Positions 49,301 to 61,212 of a stretch of DNA of 64,000 bases are shown here, piece by piece (the stretch's first letter is position 1; every line of letters begins with the position of its first letter). The notes beneath the pieces are model-generated. The model worked only from the letters and a program-made list of their open reading frames with translations. It ran no database searches and was not told the DNA's origin. The stretch covers positions 23,449,729 through 23,513,728 of the forward strand of contig CM049314.1 in the NCBI GenBank assembly GCA_026874595.1, read 5' to 3'. The translations under genes and the position numbers were made by a program. This DNA is from Sipunculus nudus. Taxonomy: Eukaryota > Annelida > Sipuncula > Golfingiida > Sipunculidae.

Positions 49301-49739
49301 TTATCACACAAAGCTGTTCCACTTGATTGTATTGCATGTTCCATTGCATGTCCCAAAATGTTTTGCTCTTTAGCATATACAAACAATAGGTTATTTAAGA
49401 TGAAGAACATGATTTTTATTATCAATATGATAATATAGGATAGAAAATTGGTGTGATTGGTTAAATCATTCTACTCTATGCACATAAGAAAATGGTGAAT
49501 ACTTCGTGTTATTCGGAATACCTGTATCTCTTATTCCAGTTGTACTTAAATCATGGCACTGCAAGGCTTTGTATTAAGTTGGCTGTATATAGGAGGCCTG
49601 ATGAACAGAAATTAATGTATTTTATTTTACTCTGTTACATCGAATAGAAATACAGAATAAATTTATAAAAGAAGTAACAAATGCTTACTTTTCTATAAAT
49701 GAAATCATCAAAAAATGTATATGTATTGTAATATCAAAT

Positions 49740-49985
49740 GTTTCTGTGTGTTCATAACTGTATATTACATCCCCCCCCCCTCCCTTGAGAAATGCAGGTG
49801 TTTGTACAGGTGTCAAGAAGTAAAATGGATTGGTTCCTAAGAGAGATTGGCGGTGTTATTGAGGGCTTAAGCAGTGACATGGAATGGTTCCTAGCCTGAG
49901 AGATTGGTGGTGTTATCGAGGGTTAAGCCTCCTCCCCTCCCCCCCCCCCCTACACACACACACACACATAAAAAAAGTTGACCTC
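49740..49985. repeat. Short tandem duplication between C-runs
   Basis: GATTGGTTCCTAAGAGAGAT and GAATGGTTCCTAGCCTGAGA begin two ~70-base copies, both containing GATTGGYGGTGTTATYGAGG. A C10 run lies before them (about 49,771), and a C12 run with (CA)n after them (about 49,938-49,969). Confidence 0.8.
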
Positions 49986-50109
49986 TGGAACATTTAAAAA
50001 AGATCAGTGTGGGCAGGCATAATTTATTCAGCTTTTATAATATTTTTTTTATATAAAAATGTTATGTTATGATAGGAGAACATGATAATAACAGAATAAA
50101 AGAATTAAC

Positions 50110-50366
50110 TTGCGTAACAGATTAAATGTACATCGCATAAAGACAAAGCATTTTCAATTTTTTTTAATCTCAATTTTTCAGGGAATGTTTTTGAGTGGCT
50201 GTAGCTCAAAATTAGAAAAAAAACCGCTAACCAAGCAAGCACAATTTGGAACCATTTTAAGCTTTTTATCTGCCTTAGCCATTAACTACTGATTAATCAT
50301 TTATTGAATTTTAAATAATTATTCGATTAACAATTCAATCATTTAAAAAGTATAAAATGAAAACCA

Positions 50367-50424
<58 letters not shown>

Positions 50425-50625
50425 CAGGTTTATAAATGAAAAAATCCTATTATTTCCTGTTTGAAAGACTGGTCCCATCAATTGTAATCCGTATCTTTAG
50501 AGGTACTGCAGTGTTGTACCTCTTGTTCTGACACACGAATTTAGCAAGGTGGGTATGCATTCATTCCCATTCGTCCGTGTGTATTGTATGTGTTTTTAAC
50601 AACATAACTCCCACAATCATGTATG

Positions 50626-50659
<34 letters not shown>

Positions 50660-51094
50660 TATTTTTATTATTATTATATAGATGTTGAATTTTGATAGCA
50701 AATAATACAAATTCATTTTTCTATTTATTCAATTATTATTTTTTTTATTATCATAAAATTCTATTACATTAATTCCTTACCTTTACTACTTAATAAATAT
50801 ATATTATAATAATGTTTATTAACATAAAATTTAAATATAAATGTGGTATATAGTATATATCATTAATTATTATTGTTGTTGTCTTTGAGGTGTTTTATGG
50901 TATTTAATGATTTGTATTCGTGTCGTGAAAGAATATATACTATTTATCAAAGATAATACTAGTATAATTACAACAATGATTTCATTATGATTACAACAAT
51001 TGAAATAAGATAAATATAAACTATATTTATAAATTGTAATTAGGTGATAAATAAAGTACTGCTATATGTACTCTTTTCTTAGATCTTTATTTTT
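50110..51094. other. Intergenic AT-rich sequence with microsatellites
   Basis: A (TA)n run at 50,369-50,423, an (AAT)n run at about 50,628-50,659 continuing into (TTA)n. No gene recognised; the 60-codon frame at 50,110 has no domain. Confidence 0.75.
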
Positions 51095-52165
51095 CTTAGA
51101 ATGCTATATGTCATACGCAAGAACCAACAAACAGGCGAAATTGGGGACAATTTACTGATAGACAGACAGACATACTGACTAAGTAGACCAGTTGTGACAA
51201 GATGACTAGACCATTTTATGATTATTGAAAAAGACAAAGAGGAAGAGAATGAGCAAAAGTTTGTGAAGATATGACAAATATTGACAAAGTAATGAGAAAA
51301 ATTAAGTTCGAACGTGTTTTCATGACTTTGACCTTTAATGTTGACCTAATGGCAAATACACATACAGCTTTCGGAAATCTTTCCGGTATATGCTATGTAT
51401 AAGTTAAAAATGATTCCTGCTAAGCTGAGGCCTGTAGAATGCTATATGTCACAGGCAAGAACCAACAAGCAGGCGAATTTAGGACAGCTGACAAACAGAC
51501 AGACATACTGAAAAAGTGAAACAAAGTTGATACCAGTTGTCTAGACTATGTTATGCAGAAGGCGAAGATTAATACAATGAGCGAAAGTTCGTGAATATAG
51601 GACCAGGAGTGACAAAGTTTTGAGGAAATTAACATTTTGAAGTCACAGAAATGCTGACAAAGTTGAGGCAAGATGACTTGACTAAGTTATTAAGAAGACC
51701 CAGAGAAAGAAAATAAGCTATAGTTTATGTAATTAAAGTTTTAAGTTTTGACATGTTGCAGTGGTTTAATTGCAGCGCCCCCTAGCGGCTATATAGCAAA
51801 AATGAAAATCACCTTCGAAATAGAAGTGTATGACAAAAGATGTATCAGGTTACAAAGGATTACTGCAAACCTGTAGAATGCTATATGTAACTACTAAGAC
51901 ACCAGCAAAAAGGCGCAATTGAGGACAACTGAGAGATGGACAGACATACAGAAAAAAAAGACACAAAGTTGAGACAACTTGATGACTAGACCATTTTATG
52001 AAGAAGACGCAGAAGAAAATGAGCTTAAGTTTGTGAAGATAGGACCAATATTGACATTGTTATGATAAAAATAAAATTTCGACTTTTTTATGACCTTGAC
52101 CTCTGACTTATGTTGACCAGAAAACAATAGGCTTCCAGGACTTTAGACTTTCAATCAACCCTGTA
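51095..52165 (+). repeat. Second tandem family, about three diverged ~340-440-bp units
   Basis: TAGAATGCTATATGT starts units at about 51,097, 51,436 and 51,877. Shared parts follow in order: CAAGAACCAACAARCAGGCG, GACAGACAGACATACTG, ACTAGACCATTTTATGAAGA, AAAGTTTGTGAAGATA and TGACCTTGACCTYTGA. Unit spacing varies through insertions and deletions. A CTGTAGGTGTCAG remnant closes it near 52,165. It is unrelated in sequence to the 338-bp unit. Confidence 0.85.
51773..51788 (-). promoter_or_regulatory. CTCF-like motif
   Basis: CAGCGCCCCCTAGCGG; the minus strand reads CCGCTAGGGGGCGCTG, a full match to the bilaterian CTCF core pattern CCASYAGRKGGC with one allowed deviation at the third base. It sits in the second unit of the tandem family. 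Binding is not shown by sequence alone. Confidence 0.4.
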
Positions 52166-52191
52166 GGTGTCAGATATATTGCTACAAAAGT

Positions 52192-52437
52192 GTGGCCAGG
52201 AGATTACTGACAAGCACACCCTCAAACAGACATACGCAACTGACCAACATGCCTGCAGAAATTTTCGATTTCCGACAAGCAACAATTTGTATAAACCAAA
52301 GCGTAATTTCCATCCCTGTAATGACCGCATTCATTTCCTGCGCCTCGCACGAGTTAGTTGTACAAAACCCGCGGAGAGAGATTTACTTGTATGCCGATTT
52401 ACCACCGATTACTTTCCGCACACGATGGGCGTTGTTT
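52192..52437 (+). CDS. Candidate exon of unknown function
   Basis: An 82-codon open frame from ATG at 52,192 ending TTT|GTAAGT at 52,438, a strong donor match in phase 0. The internal start MPAEIFDFRQATICINQSV (52,249) is the better-looking one. Composition is more GC-balanced than the flanks, and the later part (SCASHELVVQNPRREIYLYA) has normal amino-acid variety. Against it: an overlapping frame of similar length is also open, no family is recognised, and no partner exon was found. It could be a first exon of an uncharacterised gene, or chance. Confidence 0.2.
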
Positions 52438-52739
52438 GTAAGTAAAGATATTTAACGTTTGACCTTGACCTTTCGACATGATAGGTTCTGTGACTTTTGT
52501 GCGTCGATAAACTGTCTTGTTTCTAAGCGATTCAAAAGTGCTGCTATACTATTGGAAAAAGGACATGAACAAGGCTAGAGTTGCCTCACTTGATGGATGC
52601 AGTTATTTTGAGCCAAGCTCAGGGACACATTTTTTACCTGTGGCCAAAACGGAAACATTGGAATTACCATGCCTTGTGACATGCCGGCCACCATGCAGAG
52701 TATTTGCAGTGATGTTGAACACGATTCTCCCTTTTTTAT

Positions 52740-53602
52740 GGGGGGGGGGGGGGGGGTCTAGGAATTGAAAATTACATCTGTAATTATATATTCCCTATAA
52801 TTTCATGGTTAAAATACACAAATACACCAGTGGGGGATCGAGGAGTTCAAGAACAGTGGGGCACATAGTTTGGTTTGGTAACTGATTGGTATTATTAATT
52901 TTTATTTTAATTTAATATATATATATATATACATATATATAGTATATATATATATAGTATATAATATAAGAATTTTTTTGTTTCAATTATTTTTTAACCA
53001 TGTTTTACTTCATAATATGTAAATTGAGGGAGGGTATTTCTTTAAATATGCAATTTAAAGAGGGTATTTTAGGCACCTGTCATAAAATATGAGGATTTTC
53101 TGTCTCTGTATATTAACGTGTATATTGGGGGTATATTAACGTGTGGTCGGCATTAATATTCATATTTGTTCAAAATAAGGGCCCAGTCGACTCCAACCAA
53201 GACTAAGCTCTTTAAGCTAACTGGAAGGCCGTGCCTCACTCACAGACGGGTGCGATTTGGGGGTTCCTCGGTGTCATGACCCAGTAGAGTGTAGGCCTAA
53301 TAATGGAAAGACTCGCTATTGAAATATTTGGATATCATCTTAATATGGTGTAAGTCACAAAGCCGTTCATTAATATCTTCAACTTATGAATTGGAAAGTA
53401 ATAAACTGTGGAAAACTTAATTATCTAATCGCTAGGGAATGAAAAAGAAATCAGTACATTGAATATTAATCATGAATAAATGGAAAAAGAATAGATAAAT
53501 TGGGAGATGTTTCAGTTCAAGGGGGGGGGGGGGGCTGTAGAGGTATAGAAAGTATAGGAATTAACGGGAATTACAGGTATGCAAAGTGGGCTGTAACTGG
53601 AA

Positions 53603-53652
<50 letters not shown>

Positions 53653-54250
53653 AATTAGAATATGAACATTAACTTTTGTCGTTTTTTTGAGAGCAGGACG
53701 TTAAAGATTCGAAGCAATACTCTGGATATTTAGGAAAAGCTACTTAATCTCATTGTTCCAAGATTTCAAATTTTAACCACCTTTCATGTGTGATAGGCAA
53801 GAAGGTGAACATTCAGGACTAGACCATACAAAGGTGATTTGTATATTTCTAGTGTTCAGATGTACGCCTTTTGACCATGCCAGTTGATTTGTAAAATAAA
53901 ATCCCTTTGAACAGTTTTTATATTTTCACCATTTAAGTTTACAGGCCTTGAAATAACACTTGAAGGAATGATTCTAATCAGGTATAATGATTAGAGCTTT
54001 TACGGGTAATTATGTGTTAGAAAAGAGTTATTTAGTGTAATTAAGTATAAAAGAGCCACCAATTAAAACATGCCGCTTGTTTAGGCACTTCCATTCCGAA
54101 TCACAATTTAGAGAAAAAATATATGTGCTTATAATATGCATGTATTTTCTTTATTAATATTCACCATGAATTCGATTTCAGCGTGATTGAACTCTTAAAA
54201 CTTGAAAAGGGGATTCTAGGGTTTCAAGTTTAGATCGTTAAATAGTACAG
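52740..54250. other. Intergenic sequence with homopolymers and (TA)n
   Basis: G17 at 52,740-52,756, (TA)n at about 52,917-52,965, G14 at 53,521-53,534, (TA)n at about 53,607-53,646. No gene or known repeat otherwise recognised. Confidence 0.75.
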
Positions 54251-54600
54251 GGTTTTTGGGACGCGGGAATAAGCGTCAGAGACGCGTGATACCGATCTGT
54301 GACTCGCGTCTATCAACCCCCAAGCATACCGCCGGACGCGCGTTTTAAGGCAGCACTACCTCAAGCTCAAAGCGTGCCCCATCACACTCGCTTACCAGCG
54401 ATCATTCCTAAGCCGGTCGCCCAGCCCATGGGTAAACATGTTAGGTCGATTAATGGCCTGAGACTTTATTAATAAACTCACGATCGTCGGCGTACTTGCA
54501 TGACCACATGGAAGTGGCGTTTGCCCAGGTCAAAGTTTTACCTCTCACACAGACGTCCCGGCAAACTAAACTGCTAAGCCGGTGTGGCAAATAACCATTA
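54250..54600. other. GC-rich, CpG-containing island without a frame
   Basis: It stands out from the AT-rich flanks, with many CpG (GGGACGCGGGAATAAGCGTC; AGAGACGCGTGATACCG; GCCGGACGCGCGTTTTAAGG). No open frame, tRNA fold or rRNA segment was recognised. It may be a promoter-type island or a retroposed structural-RNA-like repeat. Confidence 0.5.
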
Positions 54601-54841
54601 TATAATTTTACAATTAACTAAAACAAATACATAAATCACGCTTAACATAAACATTTGCTAAATCAAACCGTAAAATATTATCTAGTGGACTTAAAACATA
54701 TTTTAAGTATTATGAGGATAAGTGGAACACAGTGAATTGATAATTGTTATGCATATTCCATTGAAGTTTTATAAATGAAAAAGACATTACATGTGCATAA
54801 TGAAATTTACATTGACAGTGTTCTGTTTATGGTTCTGATTC

Positions 54842-54862
54842 AGTGGGCCTTGAAGGCCCACT
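54842..54862. repeat. Near-perfect 21-bp palindrome
   Basis: AGTGGGCCTT, one G, AAGGCCCACT. The motif AGTGGGC recurs at about 54,873 and 54,895, giving a cluster of three to four short copies. Confidence 0.85.
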
Positions 54863-55251
54863 CAGTTGTAATTAGTGGGCTTTTTCCCCAGACTAGTGGG
54901 CCCTTATCCCATCTGTACACTTACCCGGGAAAGAAAACCAAAAATGCAGTTGATAGTCAATAAAATAACAGTTCAGTGATTGTAGCCTTTTATTGGTAAA
55001 TATGTGTTACAAATAGCGCTATTAAGTGTAATTAGGTGCAATGGAGTGTAAGACAATATCAATTAAAACCTGCCGCTTCTTTAGGCTTTTTCATACCAAA
55101 GAAGGATTAGTAAGTACTTATTAAATGCATGGTTCACGTTTATTCAGCGTATTGTTCTTTGTACAGTAAAGGAGGTTCTAGTACATAAAGTTTTGACCGT
55201 TAAGTAGTATTACTTGTCTCTGTTTTTGCTAAAAGGAGAAAACAGAAAAAA

Positions 55252-55320
55252 ATGATTTTGATAAGACATTGCATACTTTTTTTCCAACTGATGTGGATAC
55301 CTCAGGGATACGCTCAGCAG
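55252..55320 (+). CDS. C-type lectin gene: first coding exon, signal peptide
   Basis: ATG at 55,252 opens 23 codons beginning MILIRHCILFFQLMWIPQGY and ending AQQ, then the consensus donor CAGCAG|GTGAGT at 55,321. The sequence is a typical secretion signal: a basic residue at position 5, a hydrophobic core (about residues 6-16), and small residues before a plausible cleavage after YA. It ends in phase 0, which matches the phase-0 start of the exon at 58,681. The link is inferred from phase and from lectins needing a signal; other exons could lie in the 3,360-base gap. An in-frame continuation past the donor runs to 55,506 but enters a transposable element and is not coding. Confidence 0.6.
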
Positions 55321-55382
55321 GTGAGTAATATTCAAGATCGATGGAGGCTTTCTTTGTGCTCAGTTTACTACACACCAGTTAA

Positions 55383-55778
55383 TACTGTGGTTGACTTTAT
55401 TTTTCATGGGATTAAGAGTTCGCGATTTTCACATTATCATTGTTTCGCGAGGGTTCAATTTTCGCGGGCTTCCTACACAGAATATATTCATTATAATATG
55501 AATTAGTTATAATATTGAATAATCTGTACACGAATTGTTAAACTCAAGGCAGCGTCGAACAAGTGGAAATTCTTGTTCATTATCGGCAGATTAATTGAAA
55601 TATTTTTTATATATATAAATACCATTTATTATAGCAGTCTTTGATTTAGGGGCAACAAACACGATTTATTATTATTTATATATCAATAATTTGATTTTGG
55701 ACTTTATTTTTGCGATTATTATCCTCTCGCAGATATCGCAAATTTGAATCAAAAGTGAACAAAAAGGCGACCACAGTA
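55383..55778. mobile_element. 396-bp MITE-like element in the lectin intron
   Basis: The left end is TACTGTGGTTG (55,383) and the right end CGACCACAGTA (to 55,778). They are inverted with one mismatch and bounded by TA, as in Tc1/mariner-type miniature elements. The interior carries TTCGCGAGGGTTCAATTTTC and similar TTCGCG motifs. Elements of this style are common in mollusc genomes to my knowledge. It starts about 60 bases after the signal-peptide exon. Confidence 0.7.
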
Positions 55779-55998
55779 TAAGCTCCAGATCCAAACATTT
55801 CAAGATTCATAATCGCCAGGCGGAGAATTTTATAGTTAAATAAATATAATAAAATGGAAGATTAATTCCCCAGAATACATCCCAGCTATTGACACCATTT
55901 AATAAGCACACTTAAAAGATTGATCAAACCCTCCCTTAAAAGCGGTTGGCTGTCTTGTCATATAATATTGGTCTTGGCGGTGTGTGTAAGCGACTTTT

Positions 55999-56142
55999 AT
56001 GATGGTTTGTCTTTTATTCAAGAAGTGCTCATTTGGTTGTTCTGTTCCTTGCATATTTGAACTTAAACACGTCCCTCGGTTTGCAGCTTTTTTTTCTGGA
56101 AAACACTGGATTCTCCTGATTATCTTAATGTGGGTTGTGTCG
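55999..56142 (+). CDS. Possible alternative first exon with a membrane-type segment
   Basis: ATG at 55,999 opens 48 codons ending GKHWILLIILMWVVS before the donor TCG|GTAAGT at 56,143, again in phase 0 and so compatible with the exon at 58,681. The end is a hydrophobic stretch that could act as a signal or anchor, and LMW recalls the LMW of the upstream signal exon. CGGTTTGCAG at about 56,075 could instead be an acceptor inside it. No transcript evidence exists here, so chance remains possible. Confidence 0.3.
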
Positions 56143-56226
56143 GTAAGTGTGCCGCATACAAATTCGGTGGCGCCACCCATGCATTTTAACGAACAAACTG
56201 TGTTATGTGATCAGGAAAAGTGTTAA

Positions 56227-57955
56227 TAAATTCAGCCAAAGCAGCTTTCAATAGATTCGCCTTCACGTTCTTGGAAAGGAATGAATGTTGGTTCTAATTT
56301 GTAAAATTATGCATCAGTTATATAATATTCTGCTTGCTAGATGTGTTATTTAACTTTGCACACACACGGATTAAGGATACTAGATGAATTTGGTGTACCA
56401 TCTACCATTTTGATAAATAACGAGTTTTGTCCATTTTTAGCACATTAAAAGACTGCCATGAAAGAATGTTCAATTTGGATGCCTGAGTAAATTTGAAGTT
56501 TCATTGACACTTAAAGAATAGATCTTTCTCACATAAAGTCCTGTCAGTAGTGCATAGCAAAATGGCCAAAACAGTTCTCCAGATCGTCAAATCCGAAGCA
56601 GTCATATTTTAAAAGTAAACTGAATTGTTGAGCTTGTAGTGAAAACATAATCACAATAATTACACGATACTCATTTTTAAATTATATGAACAGCACAAAC
56701 AAGATTATATGCCTGATATATGGCAACTCACAACTTCTTTTCTGCAGTAGAAAACCCGACTTGAGTAAGGCCGACTTCGACTTATTTTTAAACACGATAA
56801 AACATAAGTGTATAGTCATTTTTGTTGCGCCAGGAAACTAAGCGTGATGTAGGCTTATAGTACAGATGGGATATTGACAATGAGTCGATAAAATATCACT
56901 TGTTGAATTAATTTATTTTCTCTTGTACCGATGAAACAGGTTACCTCGGCCAAAATTATATGTAGGCACAAAATCCAACATTCATTAACACATTGAATGT
57001 ATTTTTTGGATCGACCTTTAAATCAGTTTGGCAAAGTATAAAAACCCGGGCTTTTGTTTTCGAAGGGTTTCGAAGGCCCGATGTGCAGTTAATGTATATG
57101 CTGGTGTGTCTTCCACTTACGTGACCCTTCCCGCTTTGAAGCATTCAGCAGTCCCTGAGGTTCTCTTCCTCTTGGTTGTACCATGGTTTTCCCGATATTT
57201 ATTATTAGAACAATCCCCCCCCCCCCCCCCCCCCCCCCCCCCGAAGCTAGACGACCCCGTACGTCTGAGCAACCAGATCGAGACTGCATGCCGCAGTTGA
57301 TATCACTATTAAATCACAACCTGCTGTATATATGCGAACATTGGAACACTTGAATTTAGTAGTTCCCATTTGGACCGCAGTATTTCGGTTCTATAAAATT
57401 TTATACAATGTATTATATAGGTCAGCTATTGATTGTTTTATACATTCTGGCTGATGATAGCATAAAACATAGGATACAGAAATTGTTATGGTATAAATGG
57501 TATATTTATATTTAAGGTATAGTAAGCCGTGTTAAGACGTGCGGATCGATCAACATAATTATTGAAGCACACCATTTATGTATGTGGACATAAACAAATG
57601 CTGGCATTTTAGGTAAAAAACACAGATACTTTAATAAATGTTTAAAAAAGCAAGCCTAAAATATTAGCTGCTTCAGTAAACATACATTTACAGCTCATGA
57701 CCGCGTGTATAAACCTAAATATGATTCATCCTATGCCTATCCTTCCTTTCCTGAAAATATAATTTTTTCCAAAGTAGTGATGGTGATTTGACGGAGCCGA
57801 TTTCTGTATAAAGAAACACATGGTGTGTATTTACGGGCCCCCTACTTCACATATAATCTTTTTATCACCTGATATTCATTCTTCCACGAATGAAGAAAAT
57901 TTATACCTCCCCTGTGTTTTTGTAAGATTATTTTTAATGAGTTAACTTTTCACTG

Positions 57956-58021
<66 letters not shown>

Positions 58022-58554
58022 ATGCAACTTAATAATCGCCCTGGGCGCCTCAAAAGTGATTTAAAACAATATTTTTATATCCCCATGCCCCCAAGTCTGC
58101 AAAGTTCAAGTTGTGTTACGTCTTACGATCCGATGATATTGACAATTTTTTTTTACACTGCAGGACATTGCGGCGGTCTAGGGATGACATGGGGCTCGAA
58201 TGTTGAATGTAAAACAATATTAATGAAATGAGAACTAATCCAAACCATATATTAGAGATACGTTCTCCCATTTTATTTCTCAAATATCCCCTGAACCAAC
58301 GCAGTTTTATATGTGTTACGATCTCTCACAAGTCGCAAATGCCTTTCGACGAACTCCAATAGTCTTCGCTGGCCAGCAGAGCAAATTAGCAGGTAACTAT
58401 ACTCAATGTTTCTCACAGTTGCCCGAATATCTATTTGCGTGGTTATTATTATAAAGACTTATGTAAAATAGAAATGCTTTTTAGGTTGTTTTCTTGCATA
58501 ATAACGACACAATAAGCAATTCGAGCAGCTGTGCTCACGGCCGGTGCTCAAAAA

Positions 58555-58616
<62 letters not shown>

Positions 58617-58680
58617 AACAAATATATTGTCATCCACGCTTATCGGATAAACGGGGTCGTACTGAATATATCTATTCCAG
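56227..58680 (+). other. Intron or intergenic sequence upstream of the sushi-like exon
   Basis: No convincing exon. C28 at 57,215-57,242, (TA)n at about 57,958-58,017, (CA)n then (TA)n at about 58,557-58,616. An acceptor-like ACACTGCAG at about 58,162 precedes CATTGCGGCGGTCTAGGG, but no reading fits the phase of its neighbours. Confidence 0.6.
57215..57242 (+). repeat. C28 homopolymer
   Basis: Twenty-eight consecutive C. It creates artificial Pro/Gly runs in the frames at 57,028 (plus) and 57,089 (minus). Confidence 0.95.
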
Positions 58681-58870
58681 TCCGGTGACATCAGGCTGGT
58701 AAGAGTGGAGGAAATGTCACAGGGACAGCTCTACACGACCAACTCAACCCTCGTCTACGAGTGCCGGAGCTCTTTTGATATGTTGTCTAGATATTCAAGG
58801 TCCACGTGTGACGGATCAACCCCGGAAGGGCACATGACTTCGGAACCCACCCCAGGACAACTGACGAAAG
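58681..58870 (+). CDS. C-type lectin gene: exon with a sushi-like segment
   Basis: A 190-base exon: the acceptor TATCTATTCCAG ends at 58,680 and the donor AAAG|GTTATA is at 58,871. Phase 0 in, phase 1 out. The reading starts SGDIRLVRVEEMSQGQLYTT and contains STLVYECRSSFDML and RSTCDG. The pattern Y-x-C...C-D-G resembles the second half of a CCP/sushi domain, but only two cysteines are present instead of four. It is therefore either a partial or degenerate sushi module or a linker. An ATG at 58,711 would be internal. The final G joins GT of the next exon to give Gly immediately before CPDGW, which supports this gene model. Confidence 0.6.
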
Positions 58871-60321
58871 GTTATAATAACTTATATATTGATAATAATT
58901 AGAATTTAATTATCATAGCACAGTAAACCCTGAATATGAAGACGCGTAATCCAGAATACATCAGTAGATTTTCGAATTATGAACGATAGACACATCATCT
59001 GAGTACCCTATATAAAAACTTATTTTGGAAAATAAAACTACTGATGGATATCAATAAGACGACCACACTCGGGCGTCATATCATTGGAATTGTCCTTCTA
59101 GATGTATTTCAGGCACCTAACATATCGATATTCCGGTAACCGAGATTATACCCTTATCAAATCTGCGTCCATTATACATTGAACGAATAATATACAAGAA
59201 CATCTAAATTATGTTTTACATCACAAAATATCCGAAAGACCTGTCCAAATTTAGATAATTATTAATATGCCGAAAATTATCATAATGCAAGTCCTTGGGT
59301 TAGGCCTAAACTCTGTTTGAGGATACGAGGGTTCATCCGTCTACTGGCTTATTACTCAAGGACTCTAACTTTTAACCATGTGATTTACTCTGTGCCACAG
59401 GGAGGATGATGGTCAAAGCTAGACCAAAGCCCATTCATACCAACTGGTTACAAAATGGTCACTCCCCCTCTCTGACCCATATGGCAGCCTTCGTTTTCAT
59501 ATGGGTGTTAGTCCACTTATAGTGAAGGAGGATGTGTATTTGAGCGGGTATGGATCATCTTAGAACAACTCCATACTTTCAGGTTTCCCTTGAGAATATT
59601 CGGTAAACATTCTGAAACATGTCTAAGCGCAAATTTCGTAAATCTCTGTTGCTTGTGTCACACATATTTACCTGCTTTTATACAACAAAGCAAGGACCGT
59701 ACAAGCCGAAGAAAACCGATTTAGGTCTTAAATTTACGTTTTCATTAACTCATAAGCTCGAGGAAATGCAATGAAAATTGATTCTATGGTAACATAAGTA
59801 CAGCGTTTCTCTATGCGCGAGACGAATTGAAGCACGAGAGCGAACATGATTTTTATTGCTGGAATTCCTTAAACTACGTCCCGGAAGGTATTGGGCATCC
59901 CCGTGTTTACAGCACGTGCTTAAAAAGCACGTGCAAAGCCAACTTGCTAAAGACACTGTTGTTCAAAAGTGGTAATATGAAGAGATGAAGAAGGCAAAAA
60001 ATATTATAAGATTTCACGTGTCTTCTCAAGGACGCTAAAATAAATATCCACATGTGGAAAAAAAGGAAATCGGAGACATAGATAGGGAATTACTTTACAT
60101 GCGTCAGTCATATATTTTTTTGTTACTTTCAGATAAAAATTTATTAAACCATGCTTTTAATTCTAGAATAAACACTCTGGTAAATCATAATAATATATAA
60201 ACCCAACATTCTACAATGTAACTGTGCAAAAAGACTAGAAATCACGTGTCGTATTGCTTGCATGGAAATGCATCCTCTCAACGCGATTATTGAAACGTAG
60301 CATCACTGTCGACATTGCCAG
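58871..60321 (+). other. Intron between the sushi-like and lectin exons
   Basis: 1,451 bases, AT-rich, no recognised exon or element. A short inverted pair, AGCACGTGCTTAAAAAGCACGTGC, lies at about 59,911-59,935. Confidence 0.6.
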
Positions 60322-60551
60322 GTTGTCCGGATGGCTGGGGACGTGTTGATGGCATGTGTTACAAGGCTTTCAAGATGGCACTGTCCTGGGAAAATTCTCG
60401 CCAAAAATGTCGAGGAATTGGTGCGCAGCTTGCTCATATTGAAAACTCGGACCAGAACGAGTACGTCAAGAGTCTACTCTCAGAAAATTCCTGGTTGGCC
60501 TTCAACGACAGAGTGAAGGAACGAACGTATGTGGACGCTTCGTCTAAAAGG
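60322..60551 (+). CDS. C-type lectin domain, first half
   Basis: A 230-base exon: the acceptor GACATTGCCAG ends at 60,321 and the donor AAAAGG|GTAAGG is at 60,552. After completing Gly it reads CPDGWGRVDGMCYKAFKMAL and onward: SWENSRQKC, GAQLAHIENSDQNEYVKSLL, and SWLAFNDRVKERTYVDASSKR. These are the hallmarks of a C-type lectin domain: C-P-x-G-W start, C-Y-x strand, W-x-x-[AS]-x-x-x-C helix, G-[AG]-x-L-[AV]-x-[IV] strand, E-N/Y-V-x-x-L helix, then W-[IL]-[GA]-[LF]-N/D. Three cysteines are here and three in the next exon, giving the six-cysteine long form. The product would be secreted and bind carbohydrate, commonly as an immune or mucosal lectin in molluscs. Confidence 0.92.
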
Positions 60552-61107
60552 GTAAGGGTACTTTTTATATTATATTATACCCGTAATATTTAAGTGTTGC
60601 TCCCATTTTGTTGAGTTTCAAAAGGTGCAATCTTAATAGCGTCCTCAAATTAGCTATCATTAAGTTACCTTCGATCAGTTGAATTTTAAGGAAATATTGA
60701 TAGTATAAAATGAATTTTTATTAATTCAGCAATATTTAATATATATTTCAGGGGTTGTGTATATATATATGAGACCTAGATAGACTATAGACTATTGCAT
60801 CCTGATTTCAGAAACATTCCTAATGTCATTTATATGTATATGTGTATGTAACTATGTATACATGTGTATATAAACAGTGACACCTAGAAATAACGACATC
60901 TCTCTCCGGACCTGATTTTTTTGGCTATTTATATCTTTATTATTTCTAGGTTTCTATATATATATATATATAGTCAGGTGTATGTTAAACTACACAACGA
61001 TAAAGTGCTCAACTGACAGGAGCTGTAATATATGTATAGTTAAAGACTTTAACATACATTTCAAACAATCATATTATTTGGATAACATATACAGATTGTT
61101 GCTAATT

Positions 61108-61135
61108 TTTCAGCTACCCCTGTAGCCTTCGTCAG
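61108..61135 (-). ncRNA. Hammerhead-like core, probably degenerate
   Basis: The minus strand reads CTGACGA (61,135-61,129), an imperfect stem (GGCTAC and GTAGCT around AGGG), then GAAA (61,111-61,108). This is the CUGANGA-stem II-GAAA layout of hammerhead ribozymes. No helix I partner or UH cleavage site was found nearby, so catalysis is doubtful. Similar motifs occur in Penelope-like retroelements and other repeats of marine invertebrates. Confidence 0.3.
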
Positions 61136-61161
61136 AGCGAGTGAATATCCGTGAACAAAGT

Positions 61162-61163
<2 letters not shown>

Positions 61164-61210
<47 letters not shown>
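61164..61210. repeat. (TA)n microsatellite
   Basis: A pure TA run in the intron splitting the lectin domain. A C19 run follows at 61,405-61,423. Confidence 0.95.

Positions 61211-61212
<2 letters not shown>

Noticed and set aside
57028-57300. Proline-rich frame and its glycine-rich antisense
   Set aside because: Created by the C28 homopolymer.
58150-58231. Extra lectin exon after the acceptor-like ACACTGCAG
   Set aside because: Phase-0 reading meets a stop after five codons, and other readings do not match the phases of flanking exons.
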